Source: Methanobacteriota archaeon (lineage in GTDB: Archaea > Thermoplasmatota > Poseidoniia > Poseidoniales > Poseidoniaceae). From it: a DNA stretch of 60,622 nt. Below the pieces are notes generated by a model, which saw only the letters and a list, made by a program, of their open reading frames with translations, ran no database searches and was not told where the DNA came from. Position 1 is the stretch's first letter, and each line of letters starts with the position of its first letter. Position numbers and translations under genes: made by a program. The stretch spans positions 52,896-113,517 of the forward strand of contig PBGP02000004.1 in NCBI GenBank assembly GCA_002720095.2, read 5' to 3'. Below are positions 17,276-25,686 of the stretch, piece by piece.

Positions 17276-19390
17276 TTATTTTTCAACCTCCACAAGTTTA
17301 GGTTTTGAACCAAATGGTTGGAATGGTTCTCCGCTTCCATCGTAAAATTGTTTCATCCATTCTACAAAATGTAAACGTGCAGCATGAATATTTGGACTAA
17401 AAACTCCAAGTACCCATGCGAAAAGTTGAATACTAATCCATAGCACTAAGGCCATTATTCCTGTAAATAAACTTAGAAATTCTCCGTTAGAAAATAGGTT
17501 ATCAAAAGCAATTACCATGTTATCGTATCCTAGCTTATTTCCCGCTTCTGCAATTTTTACGCCGACTACCCCAATAGCCATTAATCTCAGATAAGATAGT
17601 ACATTTGATAACAGGGAGATTGATTCTAACGGCCCAACAAAAATTCCTAACGCTCCAAAACCTTCGTATTTTGCTAATCCGTAGCATAAACAGATTATTC
17701 CAATCAGAAGTGTGATTCCTCCGTAAAGAACCAAATTACTCATAGCAGAGTAGTAATTATCACTCAATCCTTCTCCATTACCAACTAAGAATCCATAGCA
17801 TACGAAGAAACCACCAATTAAAACTATCAGCCATGACCCTTTTTCGAAGAAACCTGCTATGATTCCGTGTTCTTTGGAAACATTTATCATTCCTATTATG
17901 AATCCCAATGCTAAGTGAATTATTCCTAAATACAATGCTATTACGGTTAGATCCATCAAATTTGAACCTACTCTATGGAATGGGAATGTTAAGGTTATTC
18001 CGAATGGTAAATATGCTTTAGGTCCGTATCCATGGTCTAATTCAAATGGATATAGAGCACTTAAAAAAGCTACAGGAGATGAATTTTCATCAGCGTATAC
18101 ATAGACTCCATCAATTTTTGTTTTTTCGTAAATAAAAATTTCCCATCCTGCAAACTCAGCATATATATAGCCGAAAATTAAACAAGAAACGCCTACATAA
18201 AGAACTATTTTTGACGCAAGAAGTGCAGTATCATTGTCATTAAATTTGCTTCTTATCCACAGACCGAGAATAATTGTAAAAATTCCGTAAATCATGTCTC
18301 CAAGCATCATTCCAAAAAATATTGGATATGTGACTAACATAAACACAGTTGGGTCAATAGTACCATATTTTGGTCTTCCAACCAAATCTGTCAATAATTC
18401 AAAAGGTTTGGAAATATTTCTTTCAGTGTATGCAATTGGGGGAAGCTCTTCGACATGTTCATGGTCATGATGATGAGTTTTTTCAAACCTCTCTGTTTCC
18501 ACAATCGTTGAAACTTCTTCAAGTTCGTTTAAATTCTTGACAGACGAAGTCGGAATCCACCCATCCATTACGAATGCATGTTCACTTACGGCAACTTTTA
18601 CGGGGGCATTCAAAATTTCTAAATCTGATTCCAGTAGTTCAATACATGCTAATAAATTAGAACCGTGTTTTTCATTCCAAAGTTTTATGTCTTCGTTAAG
18701 TGAAGATTCTTCAGATTGAATATTATTTTTCTTATCTGTTAATTCGCTTATTAGTTTTTCAACAGATCCTACTTCATTTGGAGGATTTATGTTTTCAAAG
18801 TTAGATTCAGAAATTAAATTTTGCAATTCTTCGTGTAATTTCTTTTCACAAAAAATTGCAATAATGTCTTTCTTGTTATATTTTCCAGTTAATGACATCG
18901 CTCCGATATTATTAGTTACTGAAACTAAGTTACTTGAATCACTCAATTCACCAACCCAGTACGATAATGATTCGTAATTTTGTAGCAGTTCTAAGTCTAA
19001 ATTTAGAACGGACAATTTCGCTAAAATCTCGAGTTCCTGAGAAATTCTTTCTAGGTTAATTTCTGCTTCTTCTTTTTTATTAATTTTTGAAATTAGCTCA
19101 TCAATCGAATTTGGAAAGTCACCTTCAATTAGATTTTTGACATAACTAAGAGGTTTCTTGCCTTTTTCTGGGTTTAATTCTGCCGCACAGCCCCTCATTT
19201 TCACCAGTAAACTGCTCTTTTCATCAGCTACAGAATCTGGACTTCCTAGACTAATGTCCTCGATTTCACCATCATAATCTATTACATGAATGGCTCCTAA
19301 TTTTGATGCTATCTTGAGTGTTTTTGATAACTCTTCCAGGGTTCCAGCTACTACAATACGGGACATGTCTGCAGTTGAGAACCCACTCAT
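17276..19390 (-). CDS. atpI: A-type ATP synthase subunit I (membrane stator, a subunit)
   Basis: This is the stator that provides the ion half-channels next to the K ring; 704 residues. The N-terminal half (1-330) is a soluble alpha/beta and coiled-coil arm that holds the E/H stalks, with a His-rich loop (HHHDHEH) near 305. The C-terminal half has about eight membrane helices. The penultimate segment LSNVLSYLRLMAIGVVG carries the conserved Arg facing the rotor. GDMIYG and the LFAWVLGVFSPNIHAARLHFVEW end are family hallmarks. A loop of about 40 residues with many aromatic and acidic positions is exposed outside. GAGGTG precedes the start. Confidence 0.95.
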   Translation of the reverse strand: MSGFSTADMSRIVVAGTLEELSKTLKIASKLGAIHVIDYDGEIEDISLGSPDSVADEKSSLLVKMRGCAAELNPEKGKKPLSYVKNLIEGDFPNSIDELISKINKKEEAEINLERISQELEILAKLSVLNLDLELLQNYESLSYWVGELSDSSNLVSVTNNIGAMSLTGKYNKKDIIAIFCEKKLHEELQNLISESNFENINPPNEVGSVEKLISELTDKKNNIQSEESSLNEDIKLWNEKHGSNLLACIELLESDLEILNAPVKVAVSEHAFVMDGWIPTSSVKNLNELEEVSTIVETERFEKTHHHDHEHVEELPPIAYTERNISKPFELLTDLVGRPKYGTIDPTVFMLVTYPIFFGMMLGDMIYGIFTIILGLWIRSKFNDNDTALLASKIVLYVGVSCLIFGYIYAEFAGWEIFIYEKTKIDGVYVYADENSSPVAFLSALYPFELDHGYGPKAYLPFGITLTFPFHRVGSNLMDLTVIALYLGIIHLALGFIIGMINVSKEHGIIAGFFEKGSWLIVLIGGFFVCYGFLVGNGEGLSDNYYSAMSNLVLYGGITLLIGIICLCYGLAKYEGFGALGIFVGPLESISLLSNVLSYLRLMAIGVVGVKIAEAGNKLGYDNMVIAFDNLFSNGEFLSLFTGIMALVLWISIQLFAWVLGVFSPNIHAARLHFVEWMKQFYDGSGEPFQPFGSKPKLVEVEK

Positions 19391-19402
19391 TTTTACACCT
19401 CT

Positions 19403-19717
19403 TTATTTCATGAAAGACGAAATCACCGAATCGATAGCTTTCTTTCTATCTTTCTTGCCTTTATCCATAATATTTTTGATTACAGCATCTCCTTCATTAC
19501 TGACTTTATCTGCCTCTTTTTGGGCATTATTTCTAGCTTCATTAATCATTTCTCTCGATTTTTTATTAGTCTCTTCTTGAGAAGTTTGGATTATTTCTGT
19601 TGCTTTAACTCTTGCTTCTGATAAAATAGCTGATGCTTTAGATTCTGCATCTGATTTAGTTTTTGCAGCATCTTTTTCAGCGTTTTTGATAGCCATTAGG
19701 ATTTCTTTTTTACTCAT
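19403..19717 (-). CDS. atpH: A-type ATP synthase subunit H
   Basis: First gene of the ATP synthase operon. The 104-residue product is a single Lys/Ala/Glu-rich coiled coil (MSKKEILMAIKNAEKDA onward), as in subunit H, which pairs with E to make the peripheral stalks. The chosen ATG is 26 bases from a TATA-like TTAATATT (about 19742-19749 on the minus strand). The alternative ATG at 19735 would sit too close to it. The match rests on position and coiled-coil character more than on specific residues. Confidence 0.85.
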   Translation of the reverse strand: MSKKEILMAIKNAEKDAAKTKSDAESKASAILSEARVKATEIIQTSQEETNKKSREMINEARNNAQKEADKVSNEGDAVIKNIMDKGKKDRKKAIDSVISSFMK

Positions 19718-19741
19718 TTCAATCCCCGTTATCATAGGCGA

Positions 19742-19749
19742 ATATTAAT
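19742..19749 (-). promoter_or_regulatory. Candidate TATA box of the ATP synthase operon
   Basis: TTAATATT on the minus strand lies about 26-30 bases before the ATG of atpH at 19717. No other promoter-like gap occurs in the operon, where genes are spaced by 0 to about 50 bases, so this may drive all nine genes. Confidence 0.45.
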
Positions 19750-19796
19750 GGGTTTAAGAGTTTAACATTTTATTGGAGTTTTATTTCCTCTCAAAT

Positions 19797-20894
19797 TTAA
19801 ATTATTCCAAACCTAGCTCGACAAGTCACTGCTCTCCAGATTAGATTCTTTGTTAATCTGTTAAACGCTAAATTCACAAGAAAATCTGGAGATCTAAACA
19901 GTAAATTTCCCATTTTTAAGGATCTTTTAGAATTTCTCATGATTTTCCCCATCTGTTTTTCCCACCTTATGTTGTATTCGGTTAGGTCAGTTCCAAAGAG
20001 TAAATGTTCTGCAATTACTTCACCAGCTATTCTACCCCCAATCATAGAAGTTGAAATTCCTGCGCCATTAGATGGAAGCACCATCCCAGCTGCATCTCCA
20101 GAAATTAATTTGTTACCTTTAGTAAATGTTTTTACAGAACCCGACATCGGTAATGATCCAGAACCTTCGTAAATAACGTCACCTTCATATTTTGAATAAA
20201 ACTTTTCAGCGTATTTTTTAAGACTTTTACCTTTGCTAAATTTTTTTTGTATTCCCAAGCCTATATTAGCCCCATTTTTTTTAGGAAAAACCCATGCATA
20301 TCCTCCAGGTGCGCATGAACCAAAATGTAACTCGACAGTAGAGTTATCGTAATTTCCGTTGATTAACATAAATTTTACTGGAATATTCAGAGATTTTTCA
20401 GTCCAAAATCCTTTTCTTACAGGGTCATTCGTGCCTCCGCAACCAATTATCACTTTTGCTGAGAATACATCCCCTTTTCGTGTGAAAATTTTATTATCTT
20501 CAACCTTGGAAATGTAAGATTCAGTTAGATAAGTCACGCCTTTAGATTTTGCAAGTTTGATAAGTTCTTTGTCATGTTCAGGGCGATTCAACATAATACC
20601 TTCAAAAGGAAAGACTAATCCTTTTCCTGAGGGGGGTACAATCTTTAACTTTGTGGTTATCAGCGATATTGCGTTGTCTGGAGTTTGGAACAAATCTTCC
20701 ATATCAGGCACGTCAGGACATAGTCGTTTTAACTCATCTACAGTAGGTATTAGTTCACCGCACTGCAGTGGCTCGCCGATTTCTTTTTTTCCATCAATCA
20801 CTAATACAGATATATCTCCTTGAGATGCATATCTAGCAACCGTACTTCCCGCAGGGCCACCTCCGATAACTATTACATCCCAGTCTTTTTTCAT
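19797..20894 (-). CDS. Geranylgeranyl reductase family flavoprotein
   Basis: This FAD enzyme probably saturates the geranylgeranyl chains of archaeal membrane lipids (digeranylgeranylglycerophospholipid reductase type). The 365-residue protein has the dinucleotide-binding GGGPAGS at 11-17 and the family sequence EPLQCGE at 41-47, whose Cys is conserved in archaeal enzymes. Further on are PGGYAWVFPKKN, and GDAAGMVLPSNGAGI, the second FAD contact. GTG at 20903 directly follows the GGPP synthase stop, but ATG at 20894 gives the usual N-terminus. Its place behind GGPP synthase makes a two-gene lipid operon: chain synthesis, then reduction. Menaquinone or chlorophyll reductase roles are less likely in this context. 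Confidence 0.88.
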   Translation of the reverse strand: MKKDWDVIVIGGGPAGSTVARYASQGDISVLVIDGKKEIGEPLQCGELIPTVDELKRLCPDVPDMEDLFQTPDNAISLITTKLKIVPPSGKGLVFPFEGIMLNRPEHDKELIKLAKSKGVTYLTESYISKVEDNKIFTRKGDVFSAKVIIGCGGTNDPVRKGFWTEKSLNIPVKFMLINGNYDNSTVELHFGSCAPGGYAWVFPKKNGANIGLGIQKKFSKGKSLKKYAEKFYSKYEGDVIYEGSGSLPMSGSVKTFTKGNKLISGDAAGMVLPSNGAGISTSMIGGRIAGEVIAEHLLFGTDLTEYNIRWEKQMGKIMRNSKRSLKMGNLLFRSPDFLVNLAFNRLTKNLIWRAVTCRARFGII

Positions 20895-20903
20895 AATATT
20901 CAC

Positions 20904-21893
20904 TCAATCATATCTAGAACGTACATAGTGTGCTAATTCTAATACCATCTTCTTAGATGGGTTGTCATTTATGAAATTTATTTGGCGAATTGCTGAGCTT
21001 AGGTGTTCATTAACAAGATTCCTGCAGTAATCAATACTTCCAGAAATTTTAAGCAGATGTAAAATCTCTTCTAGGTCCTGTAAATGATATTTTGAAATTA
21101 AATCAAGAAGTTTATCTTTATCTTTATTTTTTAGATTTTGTATACCTAGTAACAACGGTAATGTCATTTTCCCTTCCAAGATATCTAACCCTCTAGGTTT
21201 TCCTAGACGGTCATCACCAATAAGGTCTAATAAATCATCTACCAATTGAAAAGCGAGACCTAATTGCATTCCAAAATTGAACAAAGCATCTTGAGTTTTT
21301 TTATCTTGACCTGTCAAAATAGCTACTGCCTTACAACCAGACGCAAACGGCCCAGCTGTTTTCCCTTCAATAATAGAGTAGTAATCGTCAATTGTTGTCG
21401 ATGTATCGTGTATGTGTTCAATTTGTTTGAGTTCAGCTGATGCCATCTTAGAACATGTTTCTGACATTATGTCTACGATATCTTTTTCGTATTGTCCCCC
21501 AAGTCCGAAACCTACAACAAACAGCCAATCACCAGTTATTTGAGCTTTGGCTTGTCCTTCGAGTTCGTGAATTGTCTTAACTCCTCTTCGGATTTTTGCA
21601 TTGTCGTTGATGTCATCATGTATCAGGGTTGCAGTGTGAATAATTTCGTATGCAGTAGCTAAAGGAAGAATTTCATCTAAATTTTTACCGCCTAGCATTT
21701 CGTAACACAATATAAGGAGCATAGGTCTAATCCGTTTACCTCCTGCTAGTAAAATATGCTCTGATAGATCAACTACTTCTTCATGTCCATCATTTCTTGC
21801 TTTGAGCATTAAATCTTTGATGTATGTTTCAATTTTATTCTTGTAATCCCTCAAATGACGCAGACTTCTAATATTCTTAATTATAGGTCCCAT
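20904..21893 (-). CDS. Geranylgeranyl diphosphate synthase (polyprenyl synthetase)
   Basis: This enzyme condenses isopentenyl diphosphate with allylic diphosphates to the C20 chain of archaeal lipids. The protein is 329 residues. The first aspartate-rich motif is HDDINDNAKIRRG, preceded by GGKRIRPML; the second is QLVDDLLDLIGDD. The usual KTAGPF segment lies between. The residues before the first DDxxD set the chain length; exact C20 versus C25 specificity cannot be read with certainty. The start at 21893 is chosen over 21926 because TATATA sits at 21914-21919 on the minus strand. The reductase follows directly. Confidence 0.9.
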   Translation of the reverse strand: MGPIIKNIRSLRHLRDYKNKIETYIKDLMLKARNDGHEEVVDLSEHILLAGGKRIRPMLLILCYEMLGGKNLDEILPLATAYEIIHTATLIHDDINDNAKIRRGVKTIHELEGQAKAQITGDWLFVVGFGLGGQYEKDIVDIMSETCSKMASAELKQIEHIHDTSTTIDDYYSIIEGKTAGPFASGCKAVAILTGQDKKTQDALFNFGMQLGLAFQLVDDLLDLIGDDRLGKPRGLDILEGKMTLPLLLGIQNLKNKDKDKLLDLISKYHLQDLEEILHLLKISGSIDYCRNLVNEHLSSAIRQINFINDNPSKKMVLELAHYVRSRYD

Positions 21894-21911
21894 TAGACAT
21901 TCCAGAAGAGG

Positions 21912-21921
21912 CGTATATATG
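21912..21921. promoter_or_regulatory. Symmetric TATATA box between two divergent genes
   Basis: CGTATATATG contains a self-complementary TATATA core. It is about 24 bases from the GGPP synthase start on one side and about 45 bases from the HemC-like start on the other, so it could serve one or both directions. A further AATATATT lies at 21940-21947. Confidence 0.4.
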
Positions 21922-21961
21922 AACAAGTGTCTTGAGCCATAATATATTCCGAGACGATGAA

Positions 21962-22969
21962 ATGGCTTTAGACGAAATTAAAATTGGGCTACTTAAAGAA
22001 TTTGACGATGGCTCACAATCACATTTTAGAAGGTTAATGGATACATATGATGTTGATTTTATAGAATTTAACTCACAAGATGAATTAATTGAATCACTAA
22101 TCGAGGGAGAAATCGATTTAATCGGAACAAGTGGTATCAGAGCCCTGGAGCTTGGTTTTTCTGGAACTCAGAATTTAGAAGGCCTTAAAATTTCCACTTT
22201 TTTACCTAGAAGGGACCCTACTTTAGTCCTGGTGTCAAAAGATAATTTGGAATATTTACACAAGAATGCTAAAATTTTTACAAATTCTAATATTACTAAG
22301 CTCCAACTTAAAAGATTTAGAACAGATTTTCAAATTCTAGATGAAATTGATTTGAATTTGGATATGTCCTCCAAATCAGAGTTAATTGAAATGTTAGACC
22401 AGTTATGTGATGAAAATAATTTAGACGCCTACGTTATTGAACGCTCAGAATGGAATGAATTCAAGAACAAAGGCCGTAGAAGATCATTGGGGATGCAAAT
22501 AGGTAAAGGTTATTCCAGACCTAGATTTATACCTCCGCCTTTACGTGGATTCAGTATTTTGATTTCTAGATTAGGTTTTCCAAATTCTATTCTAGGAGAT
22601 TTAGATGATTCTCAAGCAAGAATCTGCTTCAATGTTGAATCTAATCTAACTCAACAATTAGGTAAAATAGATTTTATAGGGCTCAATGCTTCTATACGTA
22701 GAATATCCACAATTTCAAAATCTTTGAGCGAAGATGGTGGTTTTAGTTTAGAGATTTTGGATGAAAAACTAACTGATCTTCAAAGATTTGACAACGATTT
22801 CAAAGATTTAGAACAGATGGTTGAAGTAATTGTTGAGTCCTTGGATTCTTCAGGAAAAGTTACTTGTGGTCTTGAAAAAAAATTTGTTGTTGGTGATGAT
22901 GAATTCAGGATACTAAAAATATTTGTCGAGGAATGGAATAAAATAATTGATTTAACTTTTAGGGATTAA
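21962..22969 (+). CDS. Degenerate hydroxymethylbilane synthase (HemC)-like protein
   Basis: Not a standard enzyme. The 335-residue product follows the domain order of porphobilinogen deaminase. The opening strand IKIGLL is followed by EGEIDLIGTSGIRAL where HemC has GEIDIAVHSLKD, and by the close match LPRRDPTLVLVSKDN (HemC LPREDPRDALVS). An RFRTDFQILDEIDLNL segment resembles the second domain. The catalytic Asp of HSxKD and the cofactor-attaching Cys in its usual Gly-rich setting are not seen. The C-terminal 110 residues are unlike HemC and look helical. It may keep the periplasmic-binding-like fold for ligand or regulator use. The first frame codon is TTG at 21932; ATG 21962 is preferred. 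Heme genes are not adjacent. Family assignment is by eye. Confidence 0.5.
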   Translation: MALDEIKIGLLKEFDDGSQSHFRRLMDTYDVDFIEFNSQDELIESLIEGEIDLIGTSGIRALELGFSGTQNLEGLKISTFLPRRDPTLVLVSKDNLEYLHKNAKIFTNSNITKLQLKRFRTDFQILDEIDLNLDMSSKSELIEMLDQLCDENNLDAYVIERSEWNEFKNKGRRRSLGMQIGKGYSRPRFIPPPLRGFSILISRLGFPNSILGDLDDSQARICFNVESNLTQQLGKIDFIGLNASIRRISTISKSLSEDGGFSLEILDEKLTDLQRFDNDFKDLEQMVEVIVESLDSSGKVTCGLEKKFVVGDDEFRILKIFVEEWNKIIDLTFRD

Positions 22970-23600
22970 CTTCTTCATTCGCTGTTTTATCCATTAAATC
23001 TTTTAATTGGCCTTCAAAAGACATCATGTCATTCTGTTCTCTTTTACCAGCACTCAGCAAAATAGAAATTGAATATTCTAAAATTATTTTCCTATTTTTT
23101 TGAAATTCAGAAGGAATTGATGTATCGGCAATTTCTTGATACGAGATACCCAAGTCTCTAGCATTTTTTTCCCATTCAGAACTTTTTGAGTGTATTAAAG
23201 TCAAAATGTCACTTACTGCATCGGTAAATTTTAACCAATCATTCATAGATAACTCTAATTCATTTCTTTTTTGTATGAAATCACCCTTAATCTTTCCATG
23301 AGTTGTTGCGATCTCTATCAATTGATCTGCTGCTGCATTAGTGTCGTATTTCTTCTTAGAAATTTGGCGTGCTAATTTGTTTAATTTTTTTTCATTTTGA
23401 TTTAGTTCTAGTATAATTTGTTCTCTATTCAAGGAGAAATTATTGAGAAACAATTCCGCACTTTTCCTTAATTCGTTCAGCTGATTTCTGAAGATTTCTT
23501 TACTCTGCTTTAAGTTCTCTGAAAATAGCCTTATTAATTCATCCAAGTCTTCGGATGCGGTTCTTAGTTTTGCTTTTGCTTCCCTTTCAGTTTCACCCAT
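22959..23600 (-). CDS. Coiled-coil protein of unknown function
   Basis: The 213-residue product is not recognised. It is highly charged and almost wholly helical, with heptad-like patterns at about 10-120 and no membrane segment or cysteine. Its gene converges on the HemC-like gene with an 11-base overlap and is divergent from the SAP-repeat gene, separated by 138 bases. A structural or chromosome-associated role beside the SAP protein is possible but only inferred from position. The start ATG at 23600 is the first in frame. Confidence 0.6.
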   Translation of the reverse strand: MGETEREAKAKLRTASEDLDELIRLFSENLKQSKEIFRNQLNELRKSAELFLNNFSLNREQIILELNQNEKKLNKLARQISKKKYDTNAAADQLIEIATTHGKIKGDFIQKRNELELSMNDWLKFTDAVSDILTLIHSKSSEWEKNARDLGISYQEIADTSIPSEFQKNRKIILEYSISILLSAGKREQNDMMSFEGQLKDLMDKTANEEVNP

Positions 23601-23738
23601 GCGTGCCGACCAAACATACCAAGAGTCGATACTGCTTGAATATACCTACTCTCGAAAATTTAATTTTTAGATGAAATGGCACTTTTTTGTCAAAATTATT
23701 AGTAAGATACTTAGGGGCTAAAATTTGACCGTTTCATT

Positions 23739-25631
23739 ATGATGTCAGATAGTGAGGTTAGAGCCTTACTAATTCAATTATATTCCGCTCGTTTAGAATC
23801 ACTAAAATCTCTATGTGTTGAGAAAGGAATCCCTAAAAATGGAAGTGTGGAGCAAATTAGAGCGCGTCTGATCAAAGATTTGATCCTAACTGAATGGAAA
23901 TTTGATTGGTCTTCAATACAATCTTACTCTAAACAAGACCTTTCGAGATTTCTAAGTACATTTGGGATAAAAAGATCAGGTTCAATAAAGGAACAGAGGC
24001 AGAGATTATGGTTGCATTTAAATTGTGATTTAAAATATCATTCATTGGATAATTTAGATAATTTAACCAGAGATGAGTTACATGAATTGTGCATTCATCT
24101 TGAACTCCCTCGTTCTGGCTCTAAATCTCAATTATTTGGCAGGGTCGCTGGAGTTTTAGCAAGCCAAGATGGAGGTTGGGGGCAAGTTAAAAGAAGTTTA
24201 AGGAGACCTAAAGGCGGTAAAAGTAATATTAAAATTCCCAAGCTTACAACAAATTTGACAAGTTCAGAGCCTAAATTAAATCCTATTATAGCCGAAGATG
24301 AACATATTGAAGAAGAAGATGTAATTCAGAATGATGCTGTTTTAGACGAAAAAATTTCATCAAATGATTCAGATGAGGTTATTGTTAAGGACGAAATCGA
24401 AAATTATACCAATTTAAGGGAAGAAATTGAAAGATTCCTATCCGATACCACAGAAAAATGGAGCGTAGAATTAGAAACTAGATTATACTCTAAATTGACT
24501 AATTTAGGGTTTCCTTTATATCTTCCTGAATTATCTTCAGAATTACATAAAATTGTAGACGAGTTGATTGAATTTGAATCCGAACCCGAGATAATTGAAA
24601 TAAAACAGTCAATCGAAAATGTTGAGGAGGCATACGAGATTGCTAATTTAGATTCTAGGAATGCTGAATTAGACAACTCAATCAGAGACTTTCTTGAGGA
24701 TGGAGATCTTAATGATCAACAAGATGTTAATGCATTTATAATGTCGCTCGAGAATCTAGGGATAAAGGTTGATATGCCTATTGTAAGAAAACAAATTTCT
24801 CAGAGAATCTTAGAAATGAAGGAAATAATTTCACTAGAAAAATCTTCAGCGTTATCTAATCCAAAAAATTGGAGAGAAAGAAATGCTCTAAGAAAATTAG
24901 AGCGTTTACGTCCCCATCTTTTGATAAAGTTGGAGGAAATCATCAGGAAAAACTCCGAAAATATTGTTAGAGCTAGAGTTGAATTTGAATCCTTGGCAAG
25001 TGAGGAAGGATTAGATTTGAGTATCAGTGGAATCAGTGGGCGTTTACATGGCCTATTTGATTTGCATATTGAATTAAATGCCCACTTGTTAAGAGAAGAC
25101 CCCACAGTATTAAGGAGGGAAAAAGCACTAGCAATCATAAATCATAACTCTTTGGATTTACCAGAGAGTGGAAGAAATAGTCTACTAAGATTAGAAAGAA
25201 ATATAGAAGGATTTGAACAAGTTGTTGATGTAATATTGAGGAAAAATTTTGGTGAATTTAATGAAACTCAGCAAACACTTTTGATTAGGTTCCTTGAGCA
25301 AAGAGGTTATGAAGCCAATCAAGAAGAAATCAGGCCAAGAATATTAGGAGCAGCAGGAGTATTAGGTGTGGAGATGGGTCATATTTCGCCAGAAAAAATT
25401 CCTAACTTAGGGCCAGAAAATTTAGTTGTAGAAGCTCAAATGGATTCAGTTATCTCTGAAATTAAAAAAATTGTCAATGATTTTGAGAGTGAAAAAGGAA
25501 TTAATATCGACGAAGACAACGATCCAATAATTCCACAACATCATTTAGATAAGATTGACTTAATGAGGATTAAACTAAATTCAGCAGATGAAATATTAGA
25601 CAAAATAGGTGCTAGAGGCCAAGAAAAATAA
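23739..25631 (+). CDS. Protein with N-terminal SAP-like repeats and long helical region
   Basis: The 630-residue protein begins with three SAP-like helix-turn-helix units (about residues 10-45, 60-95 and 105-140). Each has the pattern L-x-x-LC/FL-x3-G/LxIP/LPxxGS followed by a helix with R/LW. SAP modules bind DNA or RNA, often AT-rich scaffold regions. A basic linker RRPKGGKSNIKIPK follows, then an acidic stretch (about 185-220). The remaining 400 residues are helical, with repeated blocks of similar helix-loop design, perhaps four copies that also resemble degenerate SAP-like or spectrin-like helices. No catalytic motif is visible. A chromatin or nucleoid role in an archaeon is inferred only. 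The first of two adjacent ATG codons is used. Confidence 0.65.
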   Translation: MMSDSEVRALLIQLYSARLESLKSLCVEKGIPKNGSVEQIRARLIKDLILTEWKFDWSSIQSYSKQDLSRFLSTFGIKRSGSIKEQRQRLWLHLNCDLKYHSLDNLDNLTRDELHELCIHLELPRSGSKSQLFGRVAGVLASQDGGWGQVKRSLRRPKGGKSNIKIPKLTTNLTSSEPKLNPIIAEDEHIEEEDVIQNDAVLDEKISSNDSDEVIVKDEIENYTNLREEIERFLSDTTEKWSVELETRLYSKLTNLGFPLYLPELSSELHKIVDELIEFESEPEIIEIKQSIENVEEAYEIANLDSRNAELDNSIRDFLEDGDLNDQQDVNAFIMSLENLGIKVDMPIVRKQISQRILEMKEIISLEKSSALSNPKNWRERNALRKLERLRPHLLIKLEEIIRKNSENIVRARVEFESLASEEGLDLSISGISGRLHGLFDLHIELNAHLLREDPTVLRREKALAIINHNSLDLPESGRNSLLRLERNIEGFEQVVDVILRKNFGEFNETQQTLLIRFLEQRGYEANQEEIRPRILGAAGVLGVEMGHISPEKIPNLGPENLVVEAQMDSVISEIKKIVNDFESEKGINIDEDNDPIIPQHHLDKIDLMRIKLNSADEILDKIGARGQEK

Positions 25632-25686
25632 TTTTGTTTAGGTTGAATTAACATCAATTAATACATGAAATTGACTTACATTGCTT

